Shown here: piece by piece, positions 23,304 to 33,100 of the stretch
Position numbering within the stretch: the first letter of the stretch is position 1
How the letters are laid out: each line of letters opens with the position of its first letter
Origin: Pseudonocardiales bacterium
GTDB taxonomy: Bacteria; Actinomycetota; Actinomycetes; Mycobacteriales; Pseudonocardiaceae
Assembly (NCBI GenBank): GCA_019247305.1
Contig: JAFAPC010000012.1
Location: 1 to 51,945, forward strand
DNA: 51,945 bases
Direction of reading: 5' to 3'
The notes under the pieces: generated by a model
What the model saw: the letters and a program-made list of their open reading frames with translations, nothing else
Database searches by the model: none
What the model was told of the DNA's origin: nothing
Program-made: the position numbers and the translations under genes

Positions 23304-23854
23304 TGCGAATCCTCATTGTCGGCCCGCCGGGAGCGGGTAAGGGTACCCAGGCCGCGTTGCTCAGTGAGGAGTTGGGTGTGGCGCACATCTCGACCGGCGA
23401 CATCTTCCGCGCGCACGTTGAGGGCGGCACTGAGCTGGGTCGGCAAGTCAAGAAGTACCTGGATGCCGGCACTCTGGTGCCGGACGAGGTGACCAACGCG
23501 ATGGTCGCCCAACAGCTGACCGAGGACGTCTGCCGGGTCGGGTTCCTGCTCGACGGATTCCCCCGTACGGTCCGCCAGGCCAAGGTGCTGGAGGCTCTGC
23601 TGCGTGATCGCGACTGTGAGATCGACACAGTGTTGGCCTTCGACGTGCCCGAGGACCAGGTGCTCAAGCGCTTGCTGGCCCGCGGGCGCGCCGATGATAC
23701 AGAGGACGTAATCCGCCACCGCCAGCAGCTCTATCGTGAGGAGACTGCACCGCTGCTCGACTTCTATGCCGATCGGTTGATCACTGTGCCGGCTGTGGGT
23801 CCGGTGCCGGAGGTGACCAGTCGGGCGCTGGATGCGTTGCGGACGCGGGCATGA
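23303..23854 (+). CDS. adk: Adenylate kinase (short form)
   Basis: Adenylate kinase catalyses ATP + AMP to 2 ADP. The P-loop [10 protein letters not shown] is at residues 7-16, the AMP-binding STGD at 30-33 and DGFPRT at 84-89. The LID region is the short form ([12 protein letters not shown], 126-137) without the zinc-finger-like insert, giving 183 residues. GTG start in a TAGTG overlap with secY, and map follows closely: the usual secY-adk-map cluster. Confidence 0.98.
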   Translation: MRILIVGPPGAGKGTQAALLSEELGVAHISTGDIFRAHVEGGTELGRQVKKYLDAGTLVPDEVTNAMVAQQLTEDVCRVGFLLDGFPRTVRQAKVLEALLRDRDCEIDTVLAFDVPEDQVLKRLLARGRADDTEDVIRHRQQLYREETAPLLDFYADRLITVPAVGPVPEVTSRALDALRTRA

Positions 23855-23861
23855 CGAGTAC

Positions 23862-24683
23862 GTGGTGATCGGGGGCGGGGTGCGTGCGGTGGCGCGACGG
23901 TTGCGGGGGAGAACCAATATCGAGCTCAAGTCTCCCGGGGAGATTGAGGCCATGCGTGCTGCCGGGGCGGTGGTGGCCCGGACGTTACGGTTGTTGCAGA
24001 ACCACGCTCGGGCCGGGGTAAGCACCGGTGAACTGGACGAGTTGGCGGAACAGTCGATTCGGGATGCGGGCGCGGTGCCGTCTTTCAAGGGCTACCACGG
24101 GTTCCCCGCCTCGATCTGCAGCTCGGTGAACGAGCAGGTGGTGCACGGCATCCCGAGCCGCACCCAGGTGCTCGCTGACGGTGACTTGTTGTCTCTCGAC
24201 TGCGGTGCGATCCTGGCCGGCTGGCATGGCGATGCCGCCGTGACGGTGCATATCGGGACCGTGGCCGAGGTGGAGCGCCGGCTGTCCGAGGCCTGCCGGG
24301 CTGCGCTGGAAGCCGGAATCGCGGCGGCCCGACCCGGTGGCAGGCTGACGGATATCTCCCACGCGGTCCAGGCCGCGGCGTTGGCTGCCGCCGCCGCGCA
24401 CGGAACGTCGTACGGGATCGTTGCCGACTACGGTGGCCACGGCATTGGTACCGCCATGCACATGGACCCGTTCCTGCCCAACGTGGGACGCCCCGGCCGC
24501 GGGCCCCGGCTGGTGCCCGGTATGGCCCTGGCCATTGAGCCGATGCTCACCGCGGGCGGTGACAAAACTGAGGAACTCGACGACGGCTGGACCGTGGTGA
24601 CCGTGGACGGCTCCCGCGCCGCGCACTGGGAGCACTCGGTCGCCGTCACCGATGACGGTCCGCTGGTGCTCACCGTGGAGTGA
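23862..24683 (+). CDS. map: Methionine aminopeptidase type I
   Basis: This enzyme removes the initiator methionine. With the GTG at 23862 it has 273 residues. The five metal ligands are D113 (LSLDCGAIL), D124 (WHGDAAVTV), H193 ([10 protein letters not shown]), E226 (AIEPM) and E257 (WEHSVAV); the substrate-contacting histidine is H95 in VVHGIPS. The start is uncertain: an in-frame ATG at 23832 overlaps adk and a second GTG is at 23865; no strong ribosome-binding site marks any. The short form without an SH3-like N-terminal extension is seen. Confidence 0.96.
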   Translation: MVIGGGVRAVARRLRGRTNIELKSPGEIEAMRAAGAVVARTLRLLQNHARAGVSTGELDELAEQSIRDAGAVPSFKGYHGFPASICSSVNEQVVHGIPSRTQVLADGDLLSLDCGAILAGWHGDAAVTVHIGTVAEVERRLSEACRAALEAGIAAARPGGRLTDISHAVQAAALAAAAAHGTSYGIVADYGGHGIGTAMHMDPFLPNVGRPGRGPRLVPGMALAIEPMLTAGGDKTEELDDGWTVVTVDGSRAAHWEHSVAVTDDGPLVLTVE

Positions 24684-24726
24684 GCCGCGTTCGCGGGGCA
24701 CCGGAAGAGGTACCCGGAGAGGTACG

Positions 24727-25770
24727 GTGAGTCGCGTGTTGCCCTGGTCCGCCACGCTGGCCGGTCGGTTGGATGAACATGTGATCGATAGCGTGCTGCT
24801 CCGGGACAACCCGCTGGGTGATCCCGCGCGCCGCCCGCTGTGGGTCTATGTCCCACCCGGCTACGAGGGCTCGCAACGGCGCTACCCGAGCGTCTATGTG
24901 ATCCAGGGCTACACCGGGCATCTGGCTATGTGGCGCAACCGCAGCCCGTACCGCCAGCCGTTCCCAGAAACCGCCGACGCCTTGTTCGCCGCCGGTGACG
25001 TCCCGCCCGCGATCGTGGTCTTCGTCGACGCGTGGACGGCCTACGGGGGCAGCCAATTCGTCGACTCCCCGGGTACCGGGCGTTACCACAGCTATCTGTG
25101 TACCGAGGTGGTGCCTTTTGTTGATGCGCGCTACCGGACGCTGCCGGACCGTGCGCATCGGGCGATCAGCGGCAAGTCCTCCGGCGGGTTCGGCGCCATG
25201 ATCACGCCGATGCTGCGGCCGGATCTGTTCGGCGCGCTGGCCAGCCACGCCGGGGACACGCTCTACGAGCTGTGCTACCTCGCCGAGTTCGGCAAGGCAG
25301 TGCGTCACCTGCGCGACTACGACGGTGACATCAGCGCCTGGTGGGCCGACTTCCAGTCCCGGACCTCGTTCACCAAGCCCGCTGATGAGGATCTGCTCAT
25401 GACGCTGGGCATCGCCGCGTGCTTCTCCGCCCGCGAGGACAGTACGCCGGAGCTGCCGTTCGACCCGCGCACCGGGGTGCTGCGTCCGGAGATCTGGCAG
25501 CGGTGGCTGGACTGGGACCCGGTGCGGATGGCGCCGCGGTACGCCGACGCGCTGCGCTCGCTGCGCGCGGTCTGGCTGGACGCCGGCACCCGCGACGAGT
25601 GGTACCTCGACCTGGGCGCGCAGGCGTTCCATGCGGCGCTGTGCGCCGCCGGGCTGCCGCAGGAGCGGGTGCACTTTGAGCTGTTCGACGCCACCCACCG
25701 GGGGATCGACTACCGGTACCCGCTCGCGCTAGCCTGGCTGTGCCACCGGATCGCCGAACAATCCACCTGA
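24727..25770 (+). CDS. Esterase D/mycolyltransferase-fold alpha/beta hydrolase
   Basis: This 347-residue protein belongs to the putative esterase family (PF00756 type: esterase D, enterochelin esterase, antigen 85). Family features are LWVYVPPGYEGSQRRYPSVYVIQGY, a nucleophile elbow GKSSG at residues 149-153 with S151, an aspartate in DAGTRDEW (285 or 290) and a histidine in ATHRGIDYR (H324). No signal peptide is seen, so it is probably cytoplasmic; the substrate is unknown. The GTG at 24727 follows GGAGAGG; an in-frame ATG inside the map 3' end was rejected. It is co-directional with map after 43 bp, where many bacteria have infA. Confidence 0.85.
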   Translation: MSRVLPWSATLAGRLDEHVIDSVLLRDNPLGDPARRPLWVYVPPGYEGSQRRYPSVYVIQGYTGHLAMWRNRSPYRQPFPETADALFAAGDVPPAIVVFVDAWTAYGGSQFVDSPGTGRYHSYLCTEVVPFVDARYRTLPDRAHRAISGKSSGGFGAMITPMLRPDLFGALASHAGDTLYELCYLAEFGKAVRHLRDYDGDISAWWADFQSRTSFTKPADEDLLMTLGIAACFSAREDSTPELPFDPRTGVLRPEIWQRWLDWDPVRMAPRYADALRSLRAVWLDAGTRDEWYLDLGAQAFHAALCAAGLPQERVHFELFDATHRGIDYRYPLALAWLCHRIAEQST

Positions 25771-25830
25771 TCGTCGTTAGATCTCGGACCCACAGCCGTT
25801 CGTGGCGCACTCATCCCGGACTCTCATCGG

Positions 25831-25855
25831 GGCCCATCACCCGTACTGATGGGCC
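25831..25855 (+). terminator. Hairpin between esterase and small ORFs
   Basis: GGCCCATCA (25831-25839) and TGATGGGCC (25847-25855) form a perfect 9-bp stem with a 7-base loop, 60 bp after the esterase stop. It ends eight bases before an AGGAGG ribosome-binding site. It may terminate the esterase transcript or control access to the small ORFs downstream. Confidence 0.5.
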
Positions 25856-25878
25856 AGAACACAGGAGGTTCCGGTCAT

Positions 25879-25923
25879 ATGAAGCTGCTCGCCGGGGCGG
25901 CCCCTGGCGTTCGTTCACACTGA
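25879..25923 (+). CDS. Tiny ORF (14 aa) with strong RBS
   Basis: ATG at 25879 encodes only MKLLAGAAPGVRSH. It has an excellent AGGAGG (25863-25868) ten bases upstream, and its TGA overlaps the ATG of the next small ORF (TGATG). It is too short to assign a function. The strong initiation site and coupling suggest an upstream regulatory ORF, or the shortened start of a former gene. Confidence 0.35.
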   Translation: MKLLAGAAPGVRSH

Positions 25924-25997
25924 TGCTGGTGGGTGGCGTGCACGTCAGTTGCTGCCGGGCGGGATGTGCGATCCGTAGCTGGCCGGGCGGAGGCTGA
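25923..25997 (+). CDS. Cys-rich 24-aa ORF, possible leader peptide
   Basis: The ORF begins MLVGGVHVSCCRAGCAIRS and ends two bases before the GTG of the STAS gene. It has three cysteines, two adjacent. Short Cys-containing leader peptides that sense cysteine supply are known in mycobacteria upstream of sulfur genes; the resemblance here is only in pattern, and the next gene is not a sulfur gene. Coupling to the previous 14-aa ORF and to the next gene supports translation. Confidence 0.35.
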   Translation: MLVGGVHVSCCRAGCAIRSWPGGG

Positions 25998-25999
25998 TC

Positions 26000-26362
26000 G
26001 TGACGAGCGAGAGCGGGTTCGGCTGGCGGCTGGCGGCCGGATACGCGGTCGTCGAGGTCTCCGGTGAGGTTGATCTATGCACCCAGGCGCGGTTCGCAAA
26101 GGTGCTGGATCGGGCCGTGGGCTCCGGTGCCGGGCTCGTGGTGGTGGATCTGCGCGGGGTGCGATTTTTCGCCGCGGCCGGGTTGGCGTGCCTGGAGGAC
26201 GTAGGCGCGGTGATGCGGGCGCGGGGTGGGGCGCTGCATCTGGTGTGTGCTATTCCTGGGCCGGTGTGGCGGGTGTTGTCGGTGCTCGGGCTGCAGCAGC
26301 GCTGGCCGGTGCACCAGCAGCTGGCTGAGGCGGTGCGCGCCATCACGTCCCCGACTGCCTGA
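26000..26362 (+). CDS. STAS-domain protein, anti-sigma antagonist-like, no phospho-Ser
   Basis: This 120-residue protein has a single STAS domain: GYAVVEVSGEVDLCTQARF, then VVVDLRGVRFFAAAGLACLEDV. In anti-anti-sigma factors of the SpoIIAA/RsbV type the equivalent motif is D-S-S-G, with a serine phosphorylated by the partner kinase. Here residues 58-60 are Ala-Ala-Ala, so this switch is missing. It could be constitutively active, or have another role. No anti-sigma kinase gene is adjacent. The GTG start lies two bases after the Cys-rich small ORF and has GGCGGAGG upstream. Confidence 0.8.
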   Translation: MTSESGFGWRLAAGYAVVEVSGEVDLCTQARFAKVLDRAVGSGAGLVVVDLRGVRFFAAAGLACLEDVGAVMRARGGALHLVCAIPGPVWRVLSVLGLQQRWPVHQQLAEAVRAITSPTA

Positions 26363-26423
26363 CACCGGTGAGTCAGGGGGTGAATGTCTGCGGGTCGCCC
26401 CATCGCCGACCGGGGAGATGGGC

Positions 26424-26774
26424 TTATCGGTGACAGTTTCCGGTGATTGGCTGCCCCGCGAACGCTTTGCGGGCGAACGGTATCGAGTCCACCAGGGATG
26501 CGTTCACCGTGGGCGAGTGGTCCAGGCCCGGGTAGATGTGCAGCTCGACCGTCGAGCCTGCCGCGCAGGCATCGGAGGCCAGCCGCTGCTGGTTCTCGGG
26601 TGCAACGGTAGCGTCGGCTCCGCCCACACCCAGGTTCGGGTTCGGCGTGAGGACCCCCGGCGCGGCGGGCGGCTGCGGCGCACGCGCCGTCGGGGCCGGC
26701 GCGGCGCATCCGACCACCACCATCATGAGCAGGCTGGCGCAGATCTCGACGATCTGCCGGAGGTTTCTCCTCAT
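26424..26774 (-). CDS. Lipoprotein; probable collapsed secretory lipase
   Basis: The 116-residue product starts with a lipoprotein signal peptide: MRRNLRQ, a hydrophobic stretch, and lipobox VVGC with C23. A Pro-rich linker follows. From about residue 50 the sequence (AGSTVELHIYPGLDHSPTVNASLVDSI...PITGNC) resembles the extreme C terminus of actinobacterial secretory lipases (LIP family), including the catalytic histidine region GLDH. The catalytic serine domain of about 300 residues is absent. A GGGGAGAG ribosome-binding site precedes the ATG, so it may still be made. An internal deletion of a lipase gene is the simplest explanation. Confidence 0.55.
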   Translation of the reverse strand: MRRNLRQIVEICASLLMMVVVGCAAPAPTARAPQPPAAPGVLTPNPNLGVGGADATVAPENQQRLASDACAAGSTVELHIYPGLDHSPTVNASLVDSIPFARKAFAGQPITGNCHR

Positions 26775-27040
26775 CGTCTCTCCCCATCGGTACAGCGATC
26801 AGACCAGCTAGCCCGTTTCGACGCACACTAACGCTTCGTCTTTGGAGCCGCGCTCCGTGGTCGTCGAGCAGGCCGGTGAGCACCTGAGCATCTGGTCGTC
26901 GACGCAGATACCAAACGCCGATACCAGCTGACTCCGCCCGGCGCTTCAGCTATCAACATAATGGTTCCGTAACGTGCGGCGTGGGCTCGGTAGCGCTCCG
27001 CAGCGATAACTAAACCGCGCACCGCAAGGGTTCACGACTT

Positions 27041-28006
27041 GTGTCGAAGCTCAGCGATTTCCGCGGGCCGAAAATCGCCGGAAAGGTCACTCCGCAGACG
27101 CTGTTCCGCGACGTGTAGGCGGGCTGTACGACCGGTCCCTACATCTCGCAGTTTCTCCTGCAACCCGTCCATTTCGGCGCCCAACGCATCGACACCACGA
27201 TCCTGACCAATCAACCAGGTGTCGATTTCAACACTGACTTTGCTCACTGGCTGAGTGTCATCAACGGCTGCCAGCCCCTGCCGTCGCCGGCGATCGCAGC
27301 CGGTCCTCGCGTGTACGCCCACAACGGTCGGGCGATGGCGCAGTATGTCCACACGGATTTTTTGTATCAAGCGTATTTCGTCGCGGCGGTGAACCTGCTC
27401 GGCGGGGCCGGTACGGTGTACCTGGGGGATGCGGGGAACCCCTATCCGGAAGAATTCGGCGGACACGTCGAAGTGCAGCAGCTGGGGCGGGCCACGTATC
27501 CGTTCCATCCGGACCTGTTCACCTCGACGGTGTTGGACGGTCCAGGCGGCATCTTTGAGAAGTTCAAGAGTCACCTCCTGCCTCAGGCGTTTCCTGAGGG
27601 TTCTCCCCTGCGCACGGCGTACGGCTCAGGTCACGCCACCGTGGCAGGCGCGTGCGTGACGGTGTTGAAGTGGTTCTTTGACGAGTCCGAGATCATCAGA
27701 GATCCGGTCGTGCCGGACCCGGCCGATCCGACGAAGCTGGTCCCCTACGTTGCTCCGCGGAGTGAGGCGCCGCTCACGGTCGGTGGGGAACTCAACAAGC
27801 TCGCGTCGAACATCTCCCAAGCTCGCAACATCGCGGGCGTGCACTGGCGGACGGATGCCACCGAGGCGAATAGGCTTGGCGAAGCGGCGGCGACTTCAGG
27901 CGCGGTACCGGTCATGACTCCTGCGGTGCCGCGCCTGAGCCGACGGCGCTGCGCACCCCGGCACCCTGGGCGTCAGCGCAGGTCGTCGGCGTCGACGATC
28001 CGGTAG
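27041..28006 (+). pseudogene. Vanadium-dependent haloperoxidase remnant
   Basis: The frame from 27041 reads SKLSDFRGPKIAGKVTPQTLFRDV, then an in-frame TAG at 27116, then continues as GCTTGPYISQFLLQPVHFGAQ and onward with typical vanadium haloperoxidase/PAP2-type sequence. The active-site region YGSGHATVAGACV and the C-terminal ARNIAGVHWRTDATEANRLGEA, with the vanadate-binding Arg/His, are intact. About 200 N-terminal residues expected in this family are missing, and the last 35 residues diverge after LGEA. The 3' end overlaps the XPB helicase gene on the other strand. Truncation at both ends plus the stop mark it as a pseudogene, although an ORF from 27311 could still be translated. Confidence 0.8.
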
Positions 28007-29652
28007 CTGTAGCCTTGTTCGGCGAGGAAGCGCTGGCGGTGTGCCGCGTAGTCGGTGTCCAGGGTGTCCCGGGAGACCACTGAATAGAAGTGCGCTTGGC
28101 GTCCGTCCCCTTTTGGCCGCAACAGCCGGCCCAGCCGCTGGGCCTCCTCCTGCCGGGAACCGAACGTGCCGGAGACCTGCACCGCGACCGAAGCCTCCGG
28201 CAAGTCGATGGAGAAATTGGCCACTTTGGATACCACCAGCCTGCGCAGGTCGCCGCGACGGAACGCGTCGTAGAGATTTTCTCGCTCGGAGTTGCGGGTC
28301 GAGCCTTGCACGACCGGCGCGTTCAGCGCCTCGCCGAGTTGCTCCAGCTGCTCCAGGTACGCGCCGATGACCAGTGTCGGCTCACCGGGGTGGCGATCCA
28401 TGATGGCCGCCACGACGGCTAACTTGCTCCGCGCGGTGGAGCACACCCGGTAGCGCTCATCGGCTTCGGCGGTGGCGTAGCGCAGCCGCTCGGCCTCGGT
28501 CAGGGTGACGCGGACCTCGATGCAGTCGGCCGGCGCGATCCAGCCCTGGGCCTCGATGTCGCGCCACGGTGCGTCGTAGCGCTTAGGCCCGATCAGGGAG
28601 AACACGTCGCCCTCTCGGCCGTCCTCGCGCACCAGGGTGGCGGTCAGCCCGAGCCGCCGGCGGGACTGCAGCTCGGCCGTCATCCGAAAGACCGGTGCGG
28701 GCAGCAGGTGCACCTCGTCGTAGACGATCAATCCCCAGTCCCGGGAATCGAACAGATCCAGATGCCGGTACTCGCCGCGCGATTTGCGGGTCATGACCTG
28801 GTAGGTCGCGATCGTGACGGGGCGGATTTCCTTGCGCTCACCGGAATACTCACCGACCTCGGTGTCGGACAGCGAGGTCCGGCTGATCAGTTCGCGCTTC
28901 CACTGCCGGCCGGCGACCGTGTTGGTGACCAGGATCAGCGTGGTCGCTTGGGCTTGGGCCATCGCGGCGATCCCGACCAGGGTCTTTCCCGCTCCGCACG
29001 GCAGGACCACGACCCCGGAGCCGCCGGCCCAGAACCCGGTCACCGCGTCGCGCTGGTAATCGCGCAGCGACCAGCCGTTCTCGACCAGCTCGATCGGGTG
29101 CGCTTCGCCGTCAACGTAGCCGGCCAGATCCTCAGCCGGCCAGCCGATCTTGAGTAGTCCTTGCTTGAGCCGACCGCGCTCGCTAGGGTGCACGAGCACG
29201 GTGTCGTCATCGATCCGTGCCCCCAGCATCGGGGTGATCTTGCGGTGTCGGATGATCTCTTCGAGCACGGCGCGGTCCAGCGACAACAGCACCAGCCCGT
29301 GCGCCGGATGCGCCATCAGCTGCAGCCGACCGTACCGGCTCATCGTGTCCACGACGTCGACCAGCAGCGGCTGCGGCACCGCGTACCGGGAGAACCGCAC
29401 CAGGACGTCGACAACCTGCTCGGCGTCGTGCCCTGCGGCCCGCGCGTTCCACAACGCCAGCGGGGTGACCCGGTAGGTGTGCACGTGCTCAGGCGCGCGC
29501 TCCAGTTCGGCGAAGGGGGCAATCGCGGCGCGCGCGGCCGCGGCGTCCGGGTGATCGACCTCCAGCAGCAGCGTCTTGTCGGACTGGACGATGAGCGGTC
29601 CGGGTTCAGGCGTTGAGCTCAACTCACTTCCTCCGCGCTTGGCGAGCACCAC
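27973..29652 (-). CDS. xpb: XPB/Rad25-type DNA repair helicase
   Basis: This 559-residue superfamily 2 helicase is of the archaeal/actinobacterial XPB type, a 3'-5' DNA helicase linked to repair. The N-terminal domain (residues 20-190) precedes the helicase core: SLRDYQRDAV, Walker A PCGAGKT at 218-224, DEVH at 312-315 and the XPB-specific RED motif at 342-344 after GLTATL. Motif VI is QRLGRLLRPKG. The GTG start has a weak ribosome-binding site; a TTG ten codons later (29622) follows GGAGG by seven bases and may be the true start. In mycobacteria the upstream neighbour is a helicase-associated protein; here that gene lies 12 kb away at 41832. Confidence 0.97.
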   Translation of the reverse strand: MVLAKRGGSELSSTPEPGPLIVQSDKTLLLEVDHPDAAAARAAIAPFAELERAPEHVHTYRVTPLALWNARAAGHDAEQVVDVLVRFSRYAVPQPLLVDVVDTMSRYGRLQLMAHPAHGLVLLSLDRAVLEEIIRHRKITPMLGARIDDDTVLVHPSERGRLKQGLLKIGWPAEDLAGYVDGEAHPIELVENGWSLRDYQRDAVTGFWAGGSGVVVLPCGAGKTLVGIAAMAQAQATTLILVTNTVAGRQWKRELISRTSLSDTEVGEYSGERKEIRPVTIATYQVMTRKSRGEYRHLDLFDSRDWGLIVYDEVHLLPAPVFRMTAELQSRRRLGLTATLVREDGREGDVFSLIGPKRYDAPWRDIEAQGWIAPADCIEVRVTLTEAERLRYATAEADERYRVCSTARSKLAVVAAIMDRHPGEPTLVIGAYLEQLEQLGEALNAPVVQGSTRNSERENLYDAFRRGDLRRLVVSKVANFSIDLPEASVAVQVSGTFGSRQEEAQRLGRLLRPKGDGRQAHFYSVVSRDTLDTDYAAHRQRFLAEQGYSYRIVDADDLR

Positions 29653-29672
29653 GGCCGGTGAATCGGATCGGC

Positions 29673-29729
29673 TGGGCCAGTCTCTCAGGGTGGGCCAGTC
29701 TCTACAGGCTGGGCCAGTCTCTCAGGTAC
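29673..29729. repeat. 18-19-bp tandem repeat upstream of XPB gene
   Basis: Three units begin at 29673, 29691 and 29710, each starting TGGGCCAGTCTCT. They lie just upstream of the XPB start codon, within its probable 5' region. The period is not a multiple of three, consistent with a non-coding location. Confidence 0.85.
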
Positions 29730-30140
29730 GCCTGCGCCCGCGCCGCCGAGGAACCGTCCGATCACATCTCGTGGTCGCTACGTCGTTTAGGTGAAAAAGT
29801 AACTACCCCGCGTAGTTATCGCCGTCCATAGCGGTCAAGCGGCCTGGGCTGGCGGGTGTTGTCCCTCCAGAGCACTAGCGCTGCAAGCGGTTCAGAGAGC
29901 ACGGTAAAGCGCGGTAAGTAGGCCCGCGGGACCGCCCTGCCCGGCTCGTCGTATCGTCCGTGCTTTACATCGGCCGTATCCGGCTCGGTGCCAGAGGCGT
30001 TACTTGCGTGCGGGGCGGATGGCCCACGGCTGCGGTGACCTGTGGTGAGCCGGATGCCCGGCCACTTGTCGACTCCTGGGAAGGGACCCCACCGTGCCAG
30101 CGAGTAGTTCGCGACTCCCGGCTCCCGCGGAGGCGGCGTG
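29730..30140. other. Intergenic region between XPB and conservon
   Basis: These 411 bp separate divergent genes and no credible gene was found. TAACTAC/GTAGTTA (29800-29806 and 29812-29818) form a 7-bp palindrome with a CCCGC loop in an A+T-rich patch; it may be an operator or lie in a promoter. Promoters for both XPB and the conservon should be here, but no pair could be assigned. Confidence 0.4.
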
Positions 30141-33100
30141 ATGACCGCCGTACTCAGCCCTTCCCTGGGACCTTCCCTGGACTCGGGGGCAGCGGCGACC
30201 GGTCCGGAGGCCACCCGCTCCCGGTGGTATTGGCGCAACTGGCCGGTGGTGATCAAGCTGGCCGCAGTCCTGCTGGTGCCGACTGTCGTCGCCCTCGCCG
30301 CGGGCGTACTGCGGATCGTGGATCAGGCGGGTGCGGCGCCGGCCTACGCCCGAATCGCTCAGATTGCGCGCGTGCAGCAACAACTGTCCGATCTGATTGG
30401 CGCGCTGGCCCACGAACGGGACCTGGCCACGGCATTTGTCGCCAGGGGCCGCCTTGGCGACAAGCGAGAGCTGGAGGCGCAGCTCCGTGCCGTCGACAAC
30501 GGCGTACGGATGGTCGCCGGGGCCACCGGTCAGGTGCCGGGGCTGGACTTCGCCCGGTCCCCCATCGCCGCGCTCGGCGCGCTGGGGCCCCTGCGCGCAA
30601 GCGTGACCACGGGCTTCGGCCCTGTCGAGGTGGTGGTCACCGAGTACAGCGACGCGATCGACCCTCTGATCGAGTTGGATTCCGCGCTGACCCGCCAGCT
30701 CGACGACGTCGCCGTCACCAACGACGCGGCCGCCGTGCACGCCCTGGTTGCCGCCCGCGAGCAGATCAGCCGTCAGCACGCGATCGTGTTGGCCGCACTG
30801 TACGCGAACCGTCTGAACCCCGCCCAGATCGACGACCTGCGCACGGCGGCCGTCCGCCTGACCACCGAGCAGGATGCGGTCCGGGAGGCCTTGGCGCCCG
30901 CGGAGCGCGCCAACGCCGTCGCTGGGGTCGGTCCGGACGCGGAGCTGTCCCGGCAGCGGTTGTTGCAGTTGATACTGAACCGCGGTGGCTTGGGCGAGCC
31001 GCTGAACACCTCCCCACAGGATTGGGATCAGCGCAACGCGGTGGTCGTCGCCAACATTTCCACCGTCGAGAAGGAGCTGCGGCAACGCATCGAACGGACT
31101 GCCCAGGCGCTGCTCGACCACGTGCGCACCGCCGCTGGCCTGAACTCGGTCATCCTCTTCTTTGCGCTGGCATTGGGAGTGCTCGTCGGCATCTTCGTGA
31201 CCCGGGCTTTGCTACGGCCGCTCGGCGTGCTCAAACGCACCGCGTTGGACGTCGCCGATCGGCGGCTGCCCGAGGCGATGGCCCGGATCCGCGACGGTGA
31301 GCTGCCCGGGGCGGCGGTCGAGCCGGTGCCGGTCGGTACCCGCGAGGAAATCGGTCAGGTCGCCAGGGCATTTGACGAGGTGCACAGTCAAGCGGTCCGA
31401 CTGGCCAGCGAGCAGGCCCAGTTACGGGCCAACGTCAACGACATCTTCGTCAACCTCTCGCGCCGCACTCAGGGTCTGGTCGAGCGTCAACTCAAGCTCA
31501 TCGACCGGCTGGAAAGTAGTGAGCAGGATCCTCAGCAGCTGGACAACCTGTTCCAGCTTGACCACCTTGCCACCCGGATGCGACGCAACAGCGAGAATCT
31601 GCTGGTCCTTGCGGGCACGGAGGCGGCCAACCGGTCCAGCCGGCCAGTCCGGCTGGTTGACGTGCTGCGCGCTGCGGTGTCTGAGGTCGAGCAGTACCAA
31701 CGGCTGGTGCTCCAGCAACCACCGGCGGTCCTGGTTCTGGGCCGCTCCGCAAGCGACCTGGTGCATTTGCTGGCGGAGTTGCTGGATAACGCGACCCAAT
31801 TCTCGCCCCCTGATAGCCAGGTGGTGGTGTCCAGTGACTTCGCTGCGGACGGCTCGGTCGGGATCGAGGTCGCCGACCGGGGCGTCGGGATGACCGAGGC
31901 GGAGCTCGCCGAGGCCAACGAGCGGTTGGCCAACCCACCGGTGGTGGATGCGTCGGTGTCCCGCCGGATGGGGCTGTTTGTGGTCGGCCGGCTGGCCAGT
32001 CGGCACGACATCACTGTGCAGCTGCGACGGGGTGACGGCGGGGTGGGTGTCTGGGCCCGCGTCGTCGTTCCCTCCAGGCTGGTGCGGGTGGCCTCGGAGG
32101 CGGTGGAGCCTCACGCGGCGGCGCTCGCCCCGCGAGTCCAGAACAACGGTCACGAGCCGGGCGGCCATGGGGCACCATTGGCTGCCCAGCAAGCCCTGAC
32201 CGATCAACCGGGTGACGTGAGTCGCTTGCCGCGCATCGGCAAGCGGCCCATGTCGGCGACACCGCCACCGACTCGGTCCGGGCCGGCGGAAGGCCCTGCG
32301 GCAGACCACAGCTTGGTGGAGATCTCTGGCACGGATCTGTTCCGACCGACGCGGGCCCCTATGCTGGGACAGACTGGGGTAGGACAGGCTGGGGTGGGGC
32401 ACCGAGCAACGCTGCAGCACTCCACGCCGATTTTCGATGATGTCGCTTCCGCGTGGTTCAAGGAGCACGAGGCCGTCCCAGTTCGCTGGATCGCGCCATC
32501 GTCGCGGGCGCCCATGGGAGTGACCCGGGAGGTGCCCTCGCCGGGGGGTCCCCTGCCGGATCCGCCGCTGCCCGATGCGCCCCTAGCGGATGCGCCGTTG
32601 GCGCAGGCCCCGCCGACGCAGATCTCGCTAGCGCAGACTCCCTCGACGCGGACTCCGTCGGCCGAGGTCCCGCCGGGGAAGGCGCCAGTGCCCGCTGCGC
32701 CAGCAGTGCCCGCTGCGGCCAGCGCGCCGCCGCTGATGCGGAGGCAGCCGGGCAAGACATTAGCTGGGTCTCAGTCCGGCGATGCTGGTCAGCGTCGCTC
32801 ATCGGGGCAGCTCGCCCCGGCACCGGCGGAGGCGACGACCCCAGCCCCTTCGCCAGAGCAGGACTGGGGTGCGGCCGATGAAGGGTGGCGGGCCGCCCAG
32901 GCACTGGCGATGCCGCTCAGTGCGGAGCTCACCCCAATGGGGTTGCCACGTCGGCAGCCTCGGGCGTTGCTGGTTCCTGGTGCCGTGGGTGAGGCTGAGC
33001 CTGCCGCGAGTGCACCGGCGCGTAACGCCGAGTTAGTTCGTGGCCGGCTCGCCAGCTACCAGCAGGGCATCCGCGAAGGGCGCCAGGCCAGCCAAAACCT

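Noticed and set aside
24670..25698. Minus-strand ORF (342 codons) opposite the esterase
   Set aside because: The plus strand shows a conserved hydrolase with a nucleophile elbow; the antisense product has no domain-like pattern.
26828..27022. 64-codon minus-strand ORF between the lipase remnant and haloperoxidase pseudogene
   Set aside because: Basic, low-complexity translation without start signals; probably chance.
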